Assembly (NCBI RefSeq): GCF_001562255.1
Contig: NZ_CP014301.1
Location: 3,286,001-3,350,000, forward strand
Direction of reading: 5' to 3'
Length of the DNA: 64,000 bases
Origin: Bosea sp. PAMC 26642
Lineage (GTDB): Bacteria; Pseudomonadota; Alphaproteobacteria; Rhizobiales; Beijerinckiaceae
Shown here piece after piece: positions 51,304-61,274 of this stretch. The first letter of the stretch is position 1; every line of letters starts with the position of its first letter. Under the pieces are notes generated by a model, which saw only the letters and a program-made list of their open reading frames with translations, did not search any database and was not told where the DNA came from. The position numbers and the translations under genes are program-made.

Positions 51304-54261
51304 ATGGCTCGCCAGGACATCAACGAGGCTCTCGCGCAGACGGGTTTCCTCTATGGCGGCAATGCGGCCTATATCGAGGATCTCTACGCCCGCTACGAGG
51401 CCGATCCGAAATCGGTCGACGAGCAGTGGCAGGGCTTCTTCGCCGGGCTGAAGGACGAAGGCTCGGCCATCGTCCAGAATGCCAGGGGCGCGTCCTGGAC
51501 CAAGCCGAACTGGCCCATTCATGCCAATGGCGAACTCGTCTCGGCGCTCGACGGCAACTGGAGCGTCGTCGAGAAGGTGATCAGCGACAAGCTCGGCGCC
51601 AAGGCCAAGGCGACGGGCGCCGCGATCAGCGCGTCGGACGTGCAGCAGGCGACGCGCGATTCGGTGCGCGCGATCATGCTGATCCGGGCCTACCGGATGC
51701 GCGGCCACCTTCACGCCAAGCTCGACCCGCTCAGCATCGAGACCGTCGACAATTCCGATGAGTTGTCGCCGGCCGCCTTCGGCTTCGGCGAAGCCGATCT
51801 CGACCGCAAGATCTTCATCGACAACGTGCTGGGCCTGGAATCCGCGACGATCCGCGAGATGACCGCGATCCTGCAGCGGACCTATTGCAACACCATCGGC
51901 ATCGAGTTCATGCACATCTCCGATCCGGAGCAGAAGGCATGGCTGCAGGAGCGGATCGAGGGGCCCGACAAGGAAATCGCCTTCACCCGCGAGGGCAAGA
52001 AGGCGATCCTGAACAAGCTCGTCGAGGCCGAGGGCTTCGAGAAGTTCATCGACCTGAAATACACCGGCACCAAGCGCTTCGGCCTCGATGGCGGCGAGTC
52101 GCTGATTCCGGCGCTGGAGCAGATCATCAAGCGCGGCGGCGCGCTCGGCGTGCGCGACATCGTCTTCGGCATGGCCCATCGCGGCCGGCTCAACGTGCTG
52201 ACCCAGGTGCTGGGCAAGCCGCATCGCGCGCTGTTCCACGAGTTCAAGGGCGGCTCCTTCGCCCCCGACGACGTCGAGGGCTCGGGCGACGTGAAGTACC
52301 ATCTCGGTGCCTCGTCGGACCGCGAATTCGACGGCAACAACGTCCACGTCTCGCTGACGGCCAACCCGTCGCATCTGGAGATCGTCGATCCCGTCGTGCT
52401 GGGCAAGGTCCGCGCCAAGCAGGACCAGTTCGGCGACATCGTCGAGCGCTCAAAGGTGCTGCCGCTGCTGCTGCATGGCGACGCGGCCTTCGCCGGCCAG
52501 GGCGTCGTCGCGGAATGCCTCGGCCTGTCGGGGTTGAAGGGTCACCGCACCGGCGGCTCGATCCACTTCATCATCAACAACCAGATCGGTTTCACGACCT
52601 ATCCGCGTTATTCGCGCTCCTCGCCCTATCCGTCGGACGTGGCGAAGATGGTCGAGGCCCCGGTCTTCCATGTCAACGGCGACGATCCCGAGGCTGTCGT
52701 CTTCGCCGCCAAGATCGCGATCGAGTTCCGGCAGAAATTCCACAAGCCGGTCGTCGTCGACATGTTCTGCTATCGCCGCTTCGGCCATAATGAGGGCGAC
52801 GAGCCGGGTTTCACCCAGCCGCTGATGTACCGCAAGATCCGCGCCCACAAATCGACGCTGGAGCTGTACTCCGCCAAGCTCGAGGCCGAGGGCGTGATTC
52901 AAGCAGGCGAACTCGACGAGATGCGCGCGGCCTGGAAGGCCAGACTCGAAATCGAGTTCGAAGCCGGCCAGGCCTTCAAGCCGAACAAGGCCGACTGGCT
53001 CGACGGCCGCTGGGCCGGCATGAAGGCGATCCGTGCCGACGAGGACGATCCGCGTCGCGGCGCGACCGGTGTTCCCGCCGCCGTGCTCAAGGAAATCACC
53101 GAGAAGATCACGTCGGTTCCGCCGGGCTTCAACGTCCACAAGACGATCCAGCGCTTTCTCGACAACCGCCGCAAGGCGATCGAGACCGGCAAGGGCATCG
53201 ACTGGGCCACCGCCGAGTCGCTGGCCTTCGGGTCGCTGCTGCTCGACGGCAACCCGGTCCGCCTGTCGGGCCAGGACAGTGAGCGCGGCACCTTCTCGCA
53301 GCGCCATTCGGTGCTGATCGACCAGGAAACCGAAGCGCGCCACACCTCGCTGAACCATATCCGCGAGGGCCAGTCGCGCTACGAGGTCATCAACTCGATG
53401 CTCTCGGAAGAGGCGGTGCTGGGCTTCGAATACGGCTACACCCTGTCGGAGCCCAACGCGCTGACCTGCTGGGAAGCGCAGTTCGGCGACTTCGCCAACG
53501 GCGCGCAGGTGCTGTTCGACCAGTTCATCTCGTCGGGCGAGCGCAAATGGCTGCGCATGTCGGGTCTGGTCTGCCTGTTGCCGCATGGCTATGAGGGCCA
53601 GGGCCCCGAGCACTCCTCGGCGCGCCTGGAGCGCTTCCTGCAGATGTGCGCGGAAGACAACATGCAGGTGGCGAACTGCTCGACGCCGGCAAGCTATTTC
53701 CACATCCTGCGCCGGCAGCTCAAGCGCGATTTCCGCAAGCCCCTGATCCTGATGACGCCGAAGTCGCTGCTGCGCCACAAGCGCTGCGTCTCCGATCTGG
53801 CCGACATTGCGGAGGGCTCGACCTTCCACCGCGTGCTGCATGACGACGCCGAGCGCGGCAGCTCCTCGACCAAGCTGGTCAAGGATTCCAAGATCCGTCG
53901 CGTCGTGCTGTGCTCGGGCAAGGTCTATTTCGACCTGCTGGAGGATCGCGAGAAGCGCGGCATCGACGACGTCTATCTGATGCGCGTCGAGCAGCTCTAT
54001 CCCTTCCCGCTGAAGTCGCTGGCGCAGGAGCTGGCGCGCTTCAAGGGCGCCGACGTGGTCTGGTGCCAGGAGGAACCCAAGAACATGGGCTCCTGGACCT
54101 TCGTCGAGCCCTATCTCGAATGGGTGCTCGGCCATGCCGGCGTGAAGTCGAAGCGGGCGCGCTATGTCGGCCGCCCGGCCTCGGCTGCGACAGCGACCGG
54201 CCTGATGTCCAAGCACCTTGCCCAGCTCAACGCGTTCCTCGACGAGGCCTTTGCGGCCTGA
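51304..54261 (+). CDS. sucA: 2-oxoglutarate dehydrogenase E1 component
   Basis: A 985-aa thiamine-diphosphate enzyme that decarboxylates 2-oxoglutarate and passes the succinyl group to SucB. The start MARQDINEALAQTGFLYGGN is the usual alphaproteobacterial N-terminus; upstream in-frame sequence is repeat DNA. It has the substrate-binding MAHRGRLNVL, FIINNQIGFTTYPRYSRSS and RRFGHNEGDEP segments, and the C-terminal transketolase-like VEQLYPFPLKSL. Confidence 0.97.
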   Translation: MARQDINEALAQTGFLYGGNAAYIEDLYARYEADPKSVDEQWQGFFAGLKDEGSAIVQNARGASWTKPNWPIHANGELVSALDGNWSVVEKVISDKLGAKAKATGAAISASDVQQATRDSVRAIMLIRAYRMRGHLHAKLDPLSIETVDNSDELSPAAFGFGEADLDRKIFIDNVLGLESATIREMTAILQRTYCNTIGIEFMHISDPEQKAWLQERIEGPDKEIAFTREGKKAILNKLVEAEGFEKFIDLKYTGTKRFGLDGGESLIPALEQIIKRGGALGVRDIVFGMAHRGRLNVLTQVLGKPHRALFHEFKGGSFAPDDVEGSGDVKYHLGASSDREFDGNNVHVSLTANPSHLEIVDPVVLGKVRAKQDQFGDIVERSKVLPLLLHGDAAFAGQGVVAECLGLSGLKGHRTGGSIHFIINNQIGFTTYPRYSRSSPYPSDVAKMVEAPVFHVNGDDPEAVVFAAKIAIEFRQKFHKPVVVDMFCYRRFGHNEGDEPGFTQPLMYRKIRAHKSTLELYSAKLEAEGVIQAGELDEMRAAWKARLEIEFEAGQAFKPNKADWLDGRWAGMKAIRADEDDPRRGATGVPAAVLKEITEKITSVPPGFNVHKTIQRFLDNRRKAIETGKGIDWATAESLAFGSLLLDGNPVRLSGQDSERGTFSQRHSVLIDQETEARHTSLNHIREGQSRYEVINSMLSEEAVLGFEYGYTLSEPNALTCWEAQFGDFANGAQVLFDQFISSGERKWLRMSGLVCLLPHGYEGQGPEHSSARLERFLQMCAEDNMQVANCSTPASYFHILRRQLKRDFRKPLILMTPKSLLRHKRCVSDLADIAEGSTFHRVLHDDAERGSSSTKLVKDSKIRRVVLCSGKVYFDLLEDREKRGIDDVYLMRVEQLYPFPLKSLAQELARFKGADVVWCQEEPKNMGSWTFVEPYLEWVLGHAGVKSKRARYVGRPASAATATGLMSKHLAQLNAFLDEAFAA

Positions 54262-54269
54262 ACACCGCC

Positions 54270-54362
54270 GTCATCCCGGGCGATCGCAGATCGACCCGGG
54301 ATCCATTCCTGACCTGTTCCGGAATGGATCCCGGCTCTCCGCTTCGCTCCGGCCGGGATGAC
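54270..54362. repeat. Large palindromic element between sucA and sucB
   Basis: It is bounded by GTCATCCCGG and its complement CCGGGATGAC, with an internal GGATCCATTCC/GGAATGGATCC inverted pair. About 93 bp long, it is a composite repeat of the REP/BIME kind common in intergenic DNA of this order. Confidence 0.75.
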
Positions 54363-54395
54363 GCTCACGAGATTTGAAGAAAAAAGAGGCCTGAC

Positions 54396-55694
54396 ATGGC
54401 GACCGAAATCCGCGTTCCCACCCTCGGCGAATCCGTCTCCGAGGCCACCATTGGCAAGTGGTTCAAAAAGACCGGCGACGCGGTGAAAGCCGACGAGCCT
54501 TTGGTCGAGCTCGAAACCGACAAGGTGACGCTCGAGGTCAACGCGCCGGCTGCCGGCGTGCTCGGCGAGATCGTCGCCAAGGAAGGCGACACTGTCGGCG
54601 TCAGCGCCCTGCTCGGCATGATCACGGCCGGCGACGGCAAGGCGGCCGCGGCTGCTCCGAAGGCCGAGGCGAAGAAGGCCGACACCGCCGTGGCCCAGGC
54701 CTCCGGCAAGGCCGGCGAAGCGAGCTCGGCCGCAGCCGAGAAGAAGACCGGCGAGGTTGCCGGCGACACCGAAATCAAGCCTGCGACCAAGGCCGCCGAT
54801 TCAGGCCCGGCCGTGTCGCGGCTGGCCGCCGAGAGTGGCGTCGATCCCGCGACCGCCAACGCCTCGGGCAAGGATGGCCGCGTCACCAAGGGCGACATGC
54901 TGGCCGCGATCGCGACCGGCCCCGCCGTTGCGTCCTCGGTTCCTGCTCCGGCCGCTCCGGTTCAGGTCCGCGCGCCGTCGGCGCCCGACGACGCCTCGCG
55001 CGAAGAGCGCGTCAAGATGACCAAGCTGCGCCAGACCATCGCGCGCCGCCTGAAGGAAGCCCAGGCGACGGCCGCGATGCTGACCACCTTCAACGAGGTG
55101 GACATGTCGGCGGTGATGGCGCTGCGCAACCAGTACAAGGATGTGTTCGAGAAGAAGCACGGCGTGAAGCTCGGCTTCATGGGCTTCTTCGTGAAGGCCT
55201 GCGTGCAGGCGCTGAAGGAGATTCCCTCCGTCAATGCCGAGATCGACGGCACCGACATCGTCTACAAGAACTACTACCATGTCGCTGTCGCCGTCGGCAC
55301 CGACAAGGGCCTCGTCGTGCCGGTGGTGCGCGATGCCGACCAGCTCTCCATCGCCGGCATCGAGAAGGCCATCGGCGCGCTCGGCAAGAAAGCCCGCGAC
55401 GGCGCCCTCAAGATCGAGGACATGCAGGGCGGCACCTTCACCATCTCGAATGGCGGCGTCTACGGCTCGCTGATGTCGACGCCGATCCTGAACGCGCCGC
55501 AATCGGCGATCCTGGGCATGCACAAAATCCAGGAGCGCCCGATGGTCGTCGGCGGCCAGATCGTAGTGCGCCCGATGATGTATCTGGCTGTTTCCTACGA
55601 CCACCGCATCATCGACGGCAAGGAAGCGGTGACATTCCTGGTGCGGATCAAGGAGGCGCTGGAGGATCCGGCGCGGCTTGTGCTGGATCTCTGA
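54396..55694 (+). CDS. sucB: 2-oxoglutarate dehydrogenase E2 (dihydrolipoyl succinyltransferase)
   Basis: A 432-aa lipoyl-bearing acyltransferase. It has the lipoyl domain with modified Lys43 in [11 protein letters not shown], an Ala-rich linker, a peripheral subunit-binding domain ([20 protein letters not shown]) and a catalytic domain ending in [12 protein letters not shown] with the active-site His and Asp. It passes the succinyl group to CoA. It is followed by two unrelated small genes before lpd. Confidence 0.97.
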   Translation: MATEIRVPTLGESVSEATIGKWFKKTGDAVKADEPLVELETDKVTLEVNAPAAGVLGEIVAKEGDTVGVSALLGMITAGDGKAAAAAPKAEAKKADTAVAQASGKAGEASSAAAEKKTGEVAGDTEIKPATKAADSGPAVSRLAAESGVDPATANASGKDGRVTKGDMLAAIATGPAVASSVPAPAAPVQVRAPSAPDDASREERVKMTKLRQTIARRLKEAQATAAMLTTFNEVDMSAVMALRNQYKDVFEKKHGVKLGFMGFFVKACVQALKEIPSVNAEIDGTDIVYKNYYHVAVAVGTDKGLVVPVVRDADQLSIAGIEKAIGALGKKARDGALKIEDMQGGTFTISNGGVYGSLMSTPILNAPQSAILGMHKIQERPMVVGGQIVVRPMMYLAVSYDHRIIDGKEAVTFLVRIKEALEDPARLVLDL

Positions 55695-55703
55695 GGCCCA
55701 GCC

Positions 55704-56096
55704 ATGAACTGGGTCGCGTTTTCGGAGGTCCTTCGGAACTTCGCACTCGCGGCCGCTGCCTGTGTTGGCGCTATTCTGGCATGGCGTCAGCTTTCTCCGG
55801 CGTCATTGCAGGCGAGGTCGGCTTCGACGCAGGCCACGCTGGCTCGCAGGGCTCATGTGACAGAATTGTTCAACCGCTCGGTTGGACAATTGCGCGATCC
55901 CAATCTTGAGGTTCGACTGGCGGCGATATACGTCTTGAGGGAGGTCGCGAAGGACTTTCCCGATCTGTCGGACCCTGTGTTCGATCTTTTGCAGGCATTC
56001 CTGAGAGCAAGCGACACAGAGTATGGAGACGATGCTCCGCCTATCGACGTGCAGGAGATCATGAAAATGCTTCGAAGCAGACTGGGTGACGCATGA
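55704..56096 (+). CDS. Hypothetical small membrane-anchored protein in the TCA operon
   Basis: A 130-aa protein starting nine bases after sucB. One N-terminal membrane helix (ALAAAACVGAILAWR) is followed by a coiled, HEAT-like cytoplasmic part (LFNRSVGQLRDPNLEVRLAA then IYVLREVAKDF). This layout (membrane anchor, then a segment with RLAAIYVLREVAKD) is typical of proteins encoded beside pentapeptide-repeat proteins. Its stop overlaps the start of the next gene (ATGA), so they are coupled. Confidence 0.7.
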   Translation: MNWVAFSEVLRNFALAAAACVGAILAWRQLSPASLQARSASTQATLARRAHVTELFNRSVGQLRDPNLEVRLAAIYVLREVAKDFPDLSDPVFDLLQAFLRASDTEYGDDAPPIDVQEIMKMLRSRLGDA

Positions 56097-56395
56097 CGCA
56101 GGCACGATTGAACGAACAACCGCGACGCGTTCTGGACATTCATGGCGCTTTCATCCGCAGAACAGATTTGAGCGGCGCTTCACTGCGCGGAGCTAACCTC
56201 GCCGGCGCCGACGCAGCGAACGCGATGTTTCGAGGAGCCGATTTCGCTGGCGCTTCCCTGCGTGGCACGAACCTGCGCGGGGCCGATCTTTCCGGCGCAA
56301 AAAATCTCACCATAGAGCAGCTTTCCGAGGCGATCATCGACGGGTCGACGATCTTGCCCGATTATCTCGACCGAGCTTCGTTCAACCTTTCCTGA
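56093..56395 (+). CDS. Pentapeptide-repeat protein
   Basis: A 100-aa protein with about eight consecutive pentapeptide repeats of the A(D/N)LXX type ([20 protein letters not shown], then [20 protein letters not shown]), forming a short right-handed beta helix. It is coupled to the membrane-anchored protein upstream. Pentapeptide proteins bind other proteins or mimic DNA; the partner here is unknown. Its presence inside a TCA operon is unusual. Confidence 0.85.
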   Translation: MTQARLNEQPRRVLDIHGAFIRRTDLSGASLRGANLAGADAANAMFRGADFAGASLRGTNLRGADLSGAKNLTIEQLSEAIIDGSTILPDYLDRASFNLS

Positions 56396-56438
56396 TGCAG
56401 CTGGCTTTTTGCTCCAGCATGACCGTTTAAGAGAACCC

Positions 56439-57836
56439 ATGTCCTACGATCTCGTCGTCATCGGAACCGGCCCCGGCGGTTATGTCTGCGCCATTCGCGC
56501 CGCCCAGCTCGGCCTCAAGGTCGCCGTCGTCGAAAAGCGCAAGACCTTCGGCGGCACCTGCCTGAATATCGGCTGCATCCCGTCCAAGGCGCTGCTGCAC
56601 GCTTCCGAGATGTTCGAGGAGGCGAGCCATACCTTCCCGAGCCTGGGCGTTGTAGTCGGCACGCCCAAGCTCGATCTCAAGCAGATGATGGTCCACAAGC
56701 AGGAGACGGTGGACGCCAACGTCAACGGCGTCGCCTTTCTGCTCAAGAAGAACAAGATCGAGCCCTTCATGGGTACGGCGAGCATCCCCGGTGCCGGCAC
56801 GGTCGTCGTCACGGATGCTGACGGCAAGACGCAGGAGCTGGAAACCAAGGCGATCGTCATCGCCACCGGCTCGGAGGCGACCGGCCTGCCGGGCGTCGCG
56901 ATCGACGAGAAGACCGTCGTGACTTCGACCGGCGCTCTCGAACTGACCGCCGTTCCCAGGGAACTGGTGGTCGTGGGGGCGGGCGTGATCGGGCTCGAGA
57001 TCGGCTCGGTCTGGAGCCGTCTCGGCGCCAAGGTCACGGTCGTCGAATATCTCGACCGCATCCTGCCGGGCATGGACGAGGAAATCGCCAAGCAGTTTAG
57101 CCGCATCCTGCAGAAGCAGGGTTTTGAGTTCATCCTCGGCTCCAAGGTGACCAAGGTCGAAACCGGCAAGAAGGGCGCGACGCTCACTGTCGAGCCAGCG
57201 GCGGGCGGCGAGGCGAAGACGCTCTCGGCGGATGTCGTTCTGGTGGCGATCGGACGCCGTCCCAACACCGAGGGGCTGGGGCTGGACGCAGCCGGCGTCG
57301 CCACCGAGCGCGGCCGCGTCGTGATCGACGATCACTTCAAGACCAATGTCGCGGGCATCTACGCCATCGGCGACGTGGTGCGCGGGCCGATGCTGGCGCA
57401 CAAGGCCGAGGACGAGGGCATGGCGGTCGCCGAGATCATCGCCGGCAAGGCCGGGCATGTGAATTACGACGCAATCCCGAGCATCATCTACACCGCGCCG
57501 GAAGTCGCCGCGATCGGCAAGACCGAGGAAGAGCTCAAGGCCGCGGGCGTCGCCTACAAGATCGGCAAGTTCCCCTTCACCGCCAATGCCCGCGCGCGCG
57601 CCATGCGCCATACCGACGGCTTCGTGAAGTTCCTGGCGGATGCCGCGACCGACCGCGTGCTCGGCTGCCACATCATCGGCCCCCATGCCGGCGACCTGAT
57701 CGCCGAGGTCACCGTGCTGATGGAGTTCGGCGGCTCCTCGGAAGACCTCGCCCGCACCTGCCACGCTCATCCGACGCTTGCCGAAGCAGTGAAGGAAGCG
57801 GCGCTCGCGGTGGACAAGCGCCCGATCCATATGTGA
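56439..57836 (+). CDS. lpd: Dihydrolipoyl dehydrogenase (E3)
   Basis: A 465-aa flavoprotein that reoxidises the E2 lipoyl group with NAD+. It has the N-terminal FAD motif [13 protein letters not shown], the redox-active disulfide Cys41-Cys46 in [11 protein letters not shown], and the C-terminal His-Glu active-site pair in HAHPTLAE. The start MSYDLVVIG is the usual one; earlier in-frame codons are intergenic. It completes the 2-oxoglutarate dehydrogenase complex and ends the operon. Confidence 0.97.
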   Translation: MSYDLVVIGTGPGGYVCAIRAAQLGLKVAVVEKRKTFGGTCLNIGCIPSKALLHASEMFEEASHTFPSLGVVVGTPKLDLKQMMVHKQETVDANVNGVAFLLKKNKIEPFMGTASIPGAGTVVVTDADGKTQELETKAIVIATGSEATGLPGVAIDEKTVVTSTGALELTAVPRELVVVGAGVIGLEIGSVWSRLGAKVTVVEYLDRILPGMDEEIAKQFSRILQKQGFEFILGSKVTKVETGKKGATLTVEPAAGGEAKTLSADVVLVAIGRRPNTEGLGLDAAGVATERGRVVIDDHFKTNVAGIYAIGDVVRGPMLAHKAEDEGMAVAEIIAGKAGHVNYDAIPSIIYTAPEVAAIGKTEEELKAAGVAYKIGKFPFTANARARAMRHTDGFVKFLADAATDRVLGCHIIGPHAGDLIAEVTVLMEFGGSSEDLARTCHAHPTLAEAVKEAALAVDKRPIHM

Positions 57837-57915
57837 GGGATGGCCGTCATTCTCGGGCCGCGCGCAGCGCGGACCCGGGAATCTCTTTCAGGAAAAGGCG
57901 CCTTCTCGTCCTGAG

Positions 57916-57938
57916 ATGGTCGGGTCAAGCCCGACCAT
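57916..57938. repeat. Third copy of the intergenic palindrome, downstream of lpd
   Basis: ATGGTCGGG-TCAAG-CCCGACCAT, followed by GACGCGCT, matching the two copies between sucD and sucA. It lies between convergent lpd and folD and could act as a bidirectional terminator. Confidence 0.75.
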
Positions 57939-57946
57939 GACGCGCT

Positions 57947-58807
57947 CTACCCCCGCCTGGCCTCGAAAGCCGTCAGCGTGTTCCTTAGCAGGCAGGCGAT
58001 CGTCATCGGGCCGACGCCGCCGGGCACGGGCGTGATCGCACCGGCGACCTCCACGGCTTCCGCGAAATCGACATCTCCCGCGAGCTTGCCGTCGGGCATC
58101 CGGTTGATGCCGACATCGATCACGGTGGCGCCCGGTTTCAGCCAATCGGCCTGGACGAAATGCGGGCGGCCCACGGCTGCGACGACGATGTCGGCGCGGC
58201 GCACCACGGCTGCAAGATCACGGGTACGCGAATGCGCGATCGTCACCGTGCAATCGGCCTGCAGCAGCAACTGCGCGACCGGGCGGCCGACGAGTTCGGA
58301 GCGTCCGATGACCACCGCTTCCAGTCCGGCGAGCGTCGGCAGCACCTGCTTGAGAAGCAGAATGCAGCCCAGCGGAGTGCAGGGAACGAGGCCGGTCTTG
58401 CCACCGGCGAGCCGGCCGGCATTGATCGGGTGGAGCCCATCGATATCCTTGGCGGGGTCGATGGCGTCAATGATGGCGCCGGTGTCGATATGCTTCGGCA
58501 GAGGAAGCTGGACCAGGATGCCGTCGACGGCGTCGTCGGCGTTGAGGTCGGCGATCTTCGCCAGAAGGTCCGCCTCGCTCGTCTCGGTCGGCAGGCGATG
58601 CGCGACCGAGTTCATGCCGACCTCGACGGCGAGCTTTTCCTTGGAGGTGACATAGACGCGGCTCGCCGGATCGTCGCCCACCAGTACGACATGCAGCCCC
58701 GGCACGAGGCCGCTCCGGGCCCTGATCGCCGCGACCTCGGTGCCTATCTCTGCTCTCAAAGCGGCTGCGGCGGCCTTGCCGTCGATGATGTGCGCTGGCT
58801 GCGGCAT
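57947..58807 (-). CDS. folD: Bifunctional methylenetetrahydrofolate dehydrogenase / cyclohydrolase
   Basis: A 286-aa enzyme of one-carbon metabolism, oxidising 5,10-methylene-THF and hydrolysing methenyl-THF to 10-formyl-THF. It has [13 protein letters not shown] with the catalytic Lys, [15 protein letters not shown], the NADP-binding [18 protein letters not shown] and the C-terminal [14 protein letters not shown]. It is convergent with lpd and divergent from the marR gene. Confidence 0.95.
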   Translation of the reverse strand: MPQPAHIIDGKAAAAALRAEIGTEVAAIRARSGLVPGLHVVLVGDDPASRVYVTSKEKLAVEVGMNSVAHRLPTETSEADLLAKIADLNADDAVDGILVQLPLPKHIDTGAIIDAIDPAKDIDGLHPINAGRLAGGKTGLVPCTPLGCILLLKQVLPTLAGLEAVVIGRSELVGRPVAQLLLQADCTVTIAHSRTRDLAAVVRRADIVVAAVGRPHFVQADWLKPGATVIDVGINRMPDGKLAGDVDFAEAVEVAGAITPVPGGVGPMTIACLLRNTLTAFEARRG

Positions 58808-59069
58808 GGCGGTCCTCGTCGGCTTCGCGAGCCGCCCTCATGCGCGATCGGCCGCGCTGCCGCAAGCCGGGGAACGACACGAGCTGCACCGTTAGCGATG
58901 TGGGCCGAGGCCTTTTTTCGCGGTCCTTGCATGACGCATTTCCAAGTATCGTCACCAAACATCTCGGTGCGACATGACGCCGTGACCCGCACGTGTCATT
59001 ACGCTGTCATCAACGCAAGCGATTTGGCAGCCGGCGAAACGTTTCCCGACCCGATGCAAGGACTGGCTC

Positions 59070-59552
59070 ATGACCAAGTCTCTCGAGAAAAGCGTGGGGC
59101 GCGCACTGCTCGTGGCCGCGCGGCTGCATCGCGCCCGAATGGGCGAGAGGCTGAACGCGCTTGGCCTCTTCCCCGGCCAGGAGCAGGCGCTGAAGGCGCT
59201 CCAGCCGGCGGCGATGACGATGGGCGAACTCGCGACGCTGCTGCGCGTCAAGCCGCCGACGGTTTCGAAGACCATTGGTCGGCTCTCGATGCAGGGGCTC
59301 GTCGTCCGCGAGGGTGGCAGCCGCGACGGCAGGCTGGTCCAGGTTGCGCTGACCGAGAACGGGCAGGCGATGGCAGCCCAGCTCGATGCGGTCTGGAATC
59401 AGGTCGAGGAAGAGCTGCTCGAAAAGCTCGACGGCAAGGAACGCAAGCAGCTTCGCAGACTGCTGCGCAAGGCGGCCAAGGGTCTCTCCAAGGCCGGCGC
59501 TGAAGCTGACGAACCAGAGGCTGATGGCGACGAGGCCGATAGCGAAGGCTGA
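59070..59552 (+). CDS. MarR-family transcriptional regulator
   Basis: A 160-aa winged-helix regulator. The recognition region is MTMGELATLLRVKPPTVSKT, followed by the wing VVREGGSRDGRLVQVALTEN and a long dimerisation helix. The C-terminal tail is highly acidic (EADEPEADGDEADSEG). It lies upstream of an EamA exporter, which it may control, and divergent from folD. Confidence 0.85.
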   Translation: MTKSLEKSVGRALLVAARLHRARMGERLNALGLFPGQEQALKALQPAAMTMGELATLLRVKPPTVSKTIGRLSMQGLVVREGGSRDGRLVQVALTENGQAMAAQLDAVWNQVEEELLEKLDGKERKQLRRLLRKAAKGLSKAGAEADEPEADGDEADSEG

Positions 59553-59633
59553 TTTGCGCATGGAGCGCATGTCTCCAAACGCTGGCATTGCTGCTCAACT
59601 CGGTTAAATCTGGCTTCGTCATTCCTTCAATGC

Positions 59634-60566
59634 ATGACGGACGAGTCTTTGCCCGCCGCCCCCTCTCACCATCCGGAAACGGGTCGCTCGCGCCTGATCG
59701 CTATCGGTCTGATGTGCAGCGCTGTGCTGTTCTTCGCGCTGCTCGATACCAGCGCGAAGTGGCTGTCGGGCTATATGGATCCGGTCCAGGTTGTTTTCGC
59801 CCGCTATGCCGGCAGCATGGTGCTGGTCTCGCTTCTGCTCAACCCATGGAGCCGTCCGGGCATCCTGCGGACGCAGCGCCCTTGGCTTCAGGCGGTCCGT
59901 TCCCTGCTGCTGCTGGGCTCGACCGCCCTGAATTTCTTCGCACTCAAATATCTGCAGCTCGCCGAAACCGTCTCGATCATGTTTGCCGGCCCGCTCTTGG
60001 TTGCGCTCGTCGCCGGGCCGCTGCTGGGCGAGTGGCCGGGACCGCGCCGGCTGGCCGCGATCGCGGTCGGCTTTTGCGGCGTTCTCCTGATAACGCGTCC
60101 GGGCTTGGGCGGCATGCATTCGGCCGCATGGCTGAGCGTGCTCGGCTGCGTCTGCTACTCGTTCTACTCGCTGGCGACGCGCAAGCTCGCGGCATACGAC
60201 CCTCCGGAAACCACGATGGTCTATTCAGGCGTTGCCGGCACGCTCGCCATGCTGCCGCTGATCCCGTTTTTCTGGTCGATGCCGCAGAGCCCGCTGGTCT
60301 GGTTGGTAATGGTGGTGATGGGCGGGCTCGGTGGCTTCGGCCACTGGCTGCTCATTCTGGCGCACCGGCTGGCGCCAGCGACGGTGCTGGCGCCGTTTAT
60401 CTATTCGCAGATTATCTGGATGATCGCGCTCGGCTGGTTCGTCTTCGGCCAGTTTCCCGACCGCTGGACCTTCGTCGGCGCCGCCATCGTGATCGCATCG
60501 GGCCTGTATCTGCTCTATCGCGAGCGGATCCGGGCGGTGCCCGAAGGATCCGCCCGGCTCGATTGA
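59634..60566 (+). CDS. DMT-superfamily transporter, EamA family
   Basis: A 310-aa inner-membrane protein with ten predicted helices in two EamA halves, the first starting LIAIGLMCSAVLFFALLDTS and the second from about residue 160. This is the usual layout of metabolite/drug exporters of the RhaT/EamA type. The substrate is unknown. It follows the MarR gene and precedes a MOSC-domain gene by only four bases. Confidence 0.88.
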   Translation: MTDESLPAAPSHHPETGRSRLIAIGLMCSAVLFFALLDTSAKWLSGYMDPVQVVFARYAGSMVLVSLLLNPWSRPGILRTQRPWLQAVRSLLLLGSTALNFFALKYLQLAETVSIMFAGPLLVALVAGPLLGEWPGPRRLAAIAVGFCGVLLITRPGLGGMHSAAWLSVLGCVCYSFYSLATRKLAAYDPPETTMVYSGVAGTLAMLPLIPFFWSMPQSPLVWLVMVVMGGLGGFGHWLLILAHRLAPATVLAPFIYSQIIWMIALGWFVFGQFPDRWTFVGAAIVIASGLYLLYRERIRAVPEGSARLD

Positions 60567-60570
60567 GAGA

Positions 60571-61119
60571 ATGCCCATGACGGCGCAGGTGGTTTCGGTC
60601 AGCCGCGATGACGGCCATCGCTTCAGCAAGAGCGTGCAATCCTCGATCCGCCTGCTTGCCGGGCTCGGTATCGAGGGCGACGCTCATTGCGGCGCAACGG
60701 TGAAGCATCGCTCCCGCGTCGCCGTCGATCCGACGCAGCCCAATCTGCGCCAGGTCCATCTGCTCCAGGCCGAACTGCTCGACGAAGTGAACGCAGCCGG
60801 CTTCGACGTGGCCCCTGGGCAGATGGGAGAGAATATCCTGACCCGCGGCCTCGACCTGCTGCGGCTGCCGGTCGGAGCCCGGCTGCGGCTGGGCGCCGAC
60901 GCGCTCGTCGAGATCACCGGCCTCCGCAACCCCTGCTCCCAGATCGAGACCTTCCGCCCCGGCCTGCTCGCCGCCGTGCTCGGTCGCGATGCCCACGGAA
61001 AACTCGTCCGCAAGGCCGGCATTATGGGGATCGTGCTGGAGGGGGGCGAGGTCGGTAGCGGAGCTAAAATCCAGCTCACACTGCCCGAGGGGCCGCATCG
61101 CGCTCTGGAACGTGTCTGA
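60571..61119 (+). CDS. MOSC-domain protein
   Basis: A 182-aa protein with a MOSC domain: the conserved GIEGDAHCG-like N-terminus, RQVHLLQAELLDEV, GQMGENILTRGLDLLRLP and a single Cys in LRNPCSQIETFRPGL, which is the expected sulfur-carrying position. MOSC domains bind molybdenum cofactor-related pterins or transfer sulfur. Either ATG (codon 1 or 3) is possible. It is probably co-transcribed with the exporter. The physiological substrate is unknown. Confidence 0.8.
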   Translation: MPMTAQVVSVSRDDGHRFSKSVQSSIRLLAGLGIEGDAHCGATVKHRSRVAVDPTQPNLRQVHLLQAELLDEVNAAGFDVAPGQMGENILTRGLDLLRLPVGARLRLGADALVEITGLRNPCSQIETFRPGLLAAVLGRDAHGKLVRKAGIMGIVLEGGEVGSGAKIQLTLPEGPHRALERV

Positions 61120-61155
61120 TGATCTTCACGCGAATCGAAAGCCCGCAGCCTTTAT

Positions 61156-61241
61156 CGTCATTGCGAGCGCAGCGAAGCAATCCAGGGGGCGTGGAGCACG
61201 CCGCTCTGGATTGCTTCGTCGCTGCGCTTCTCGCAATGACG
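61156..61241. repeat. Large dispersed palindromic repeat
   Basis: A near-perfect long inverted repeat bounded by CGTCATTGCGAG and its complement, with internal GCGAAGCAATCCAG/CTGGATTGCTTCG arms. This sequence class is well known as an intergenic repeat in Bradyrhizobium-like genomes. It lies between the convergent MOSC gene and the cold-shock gene and is not coding. Confidence 0.8.
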
Positions 61242-61274
61242 ATGATTGCGTTCGTCGGCCTCAACGGCCGTTCG

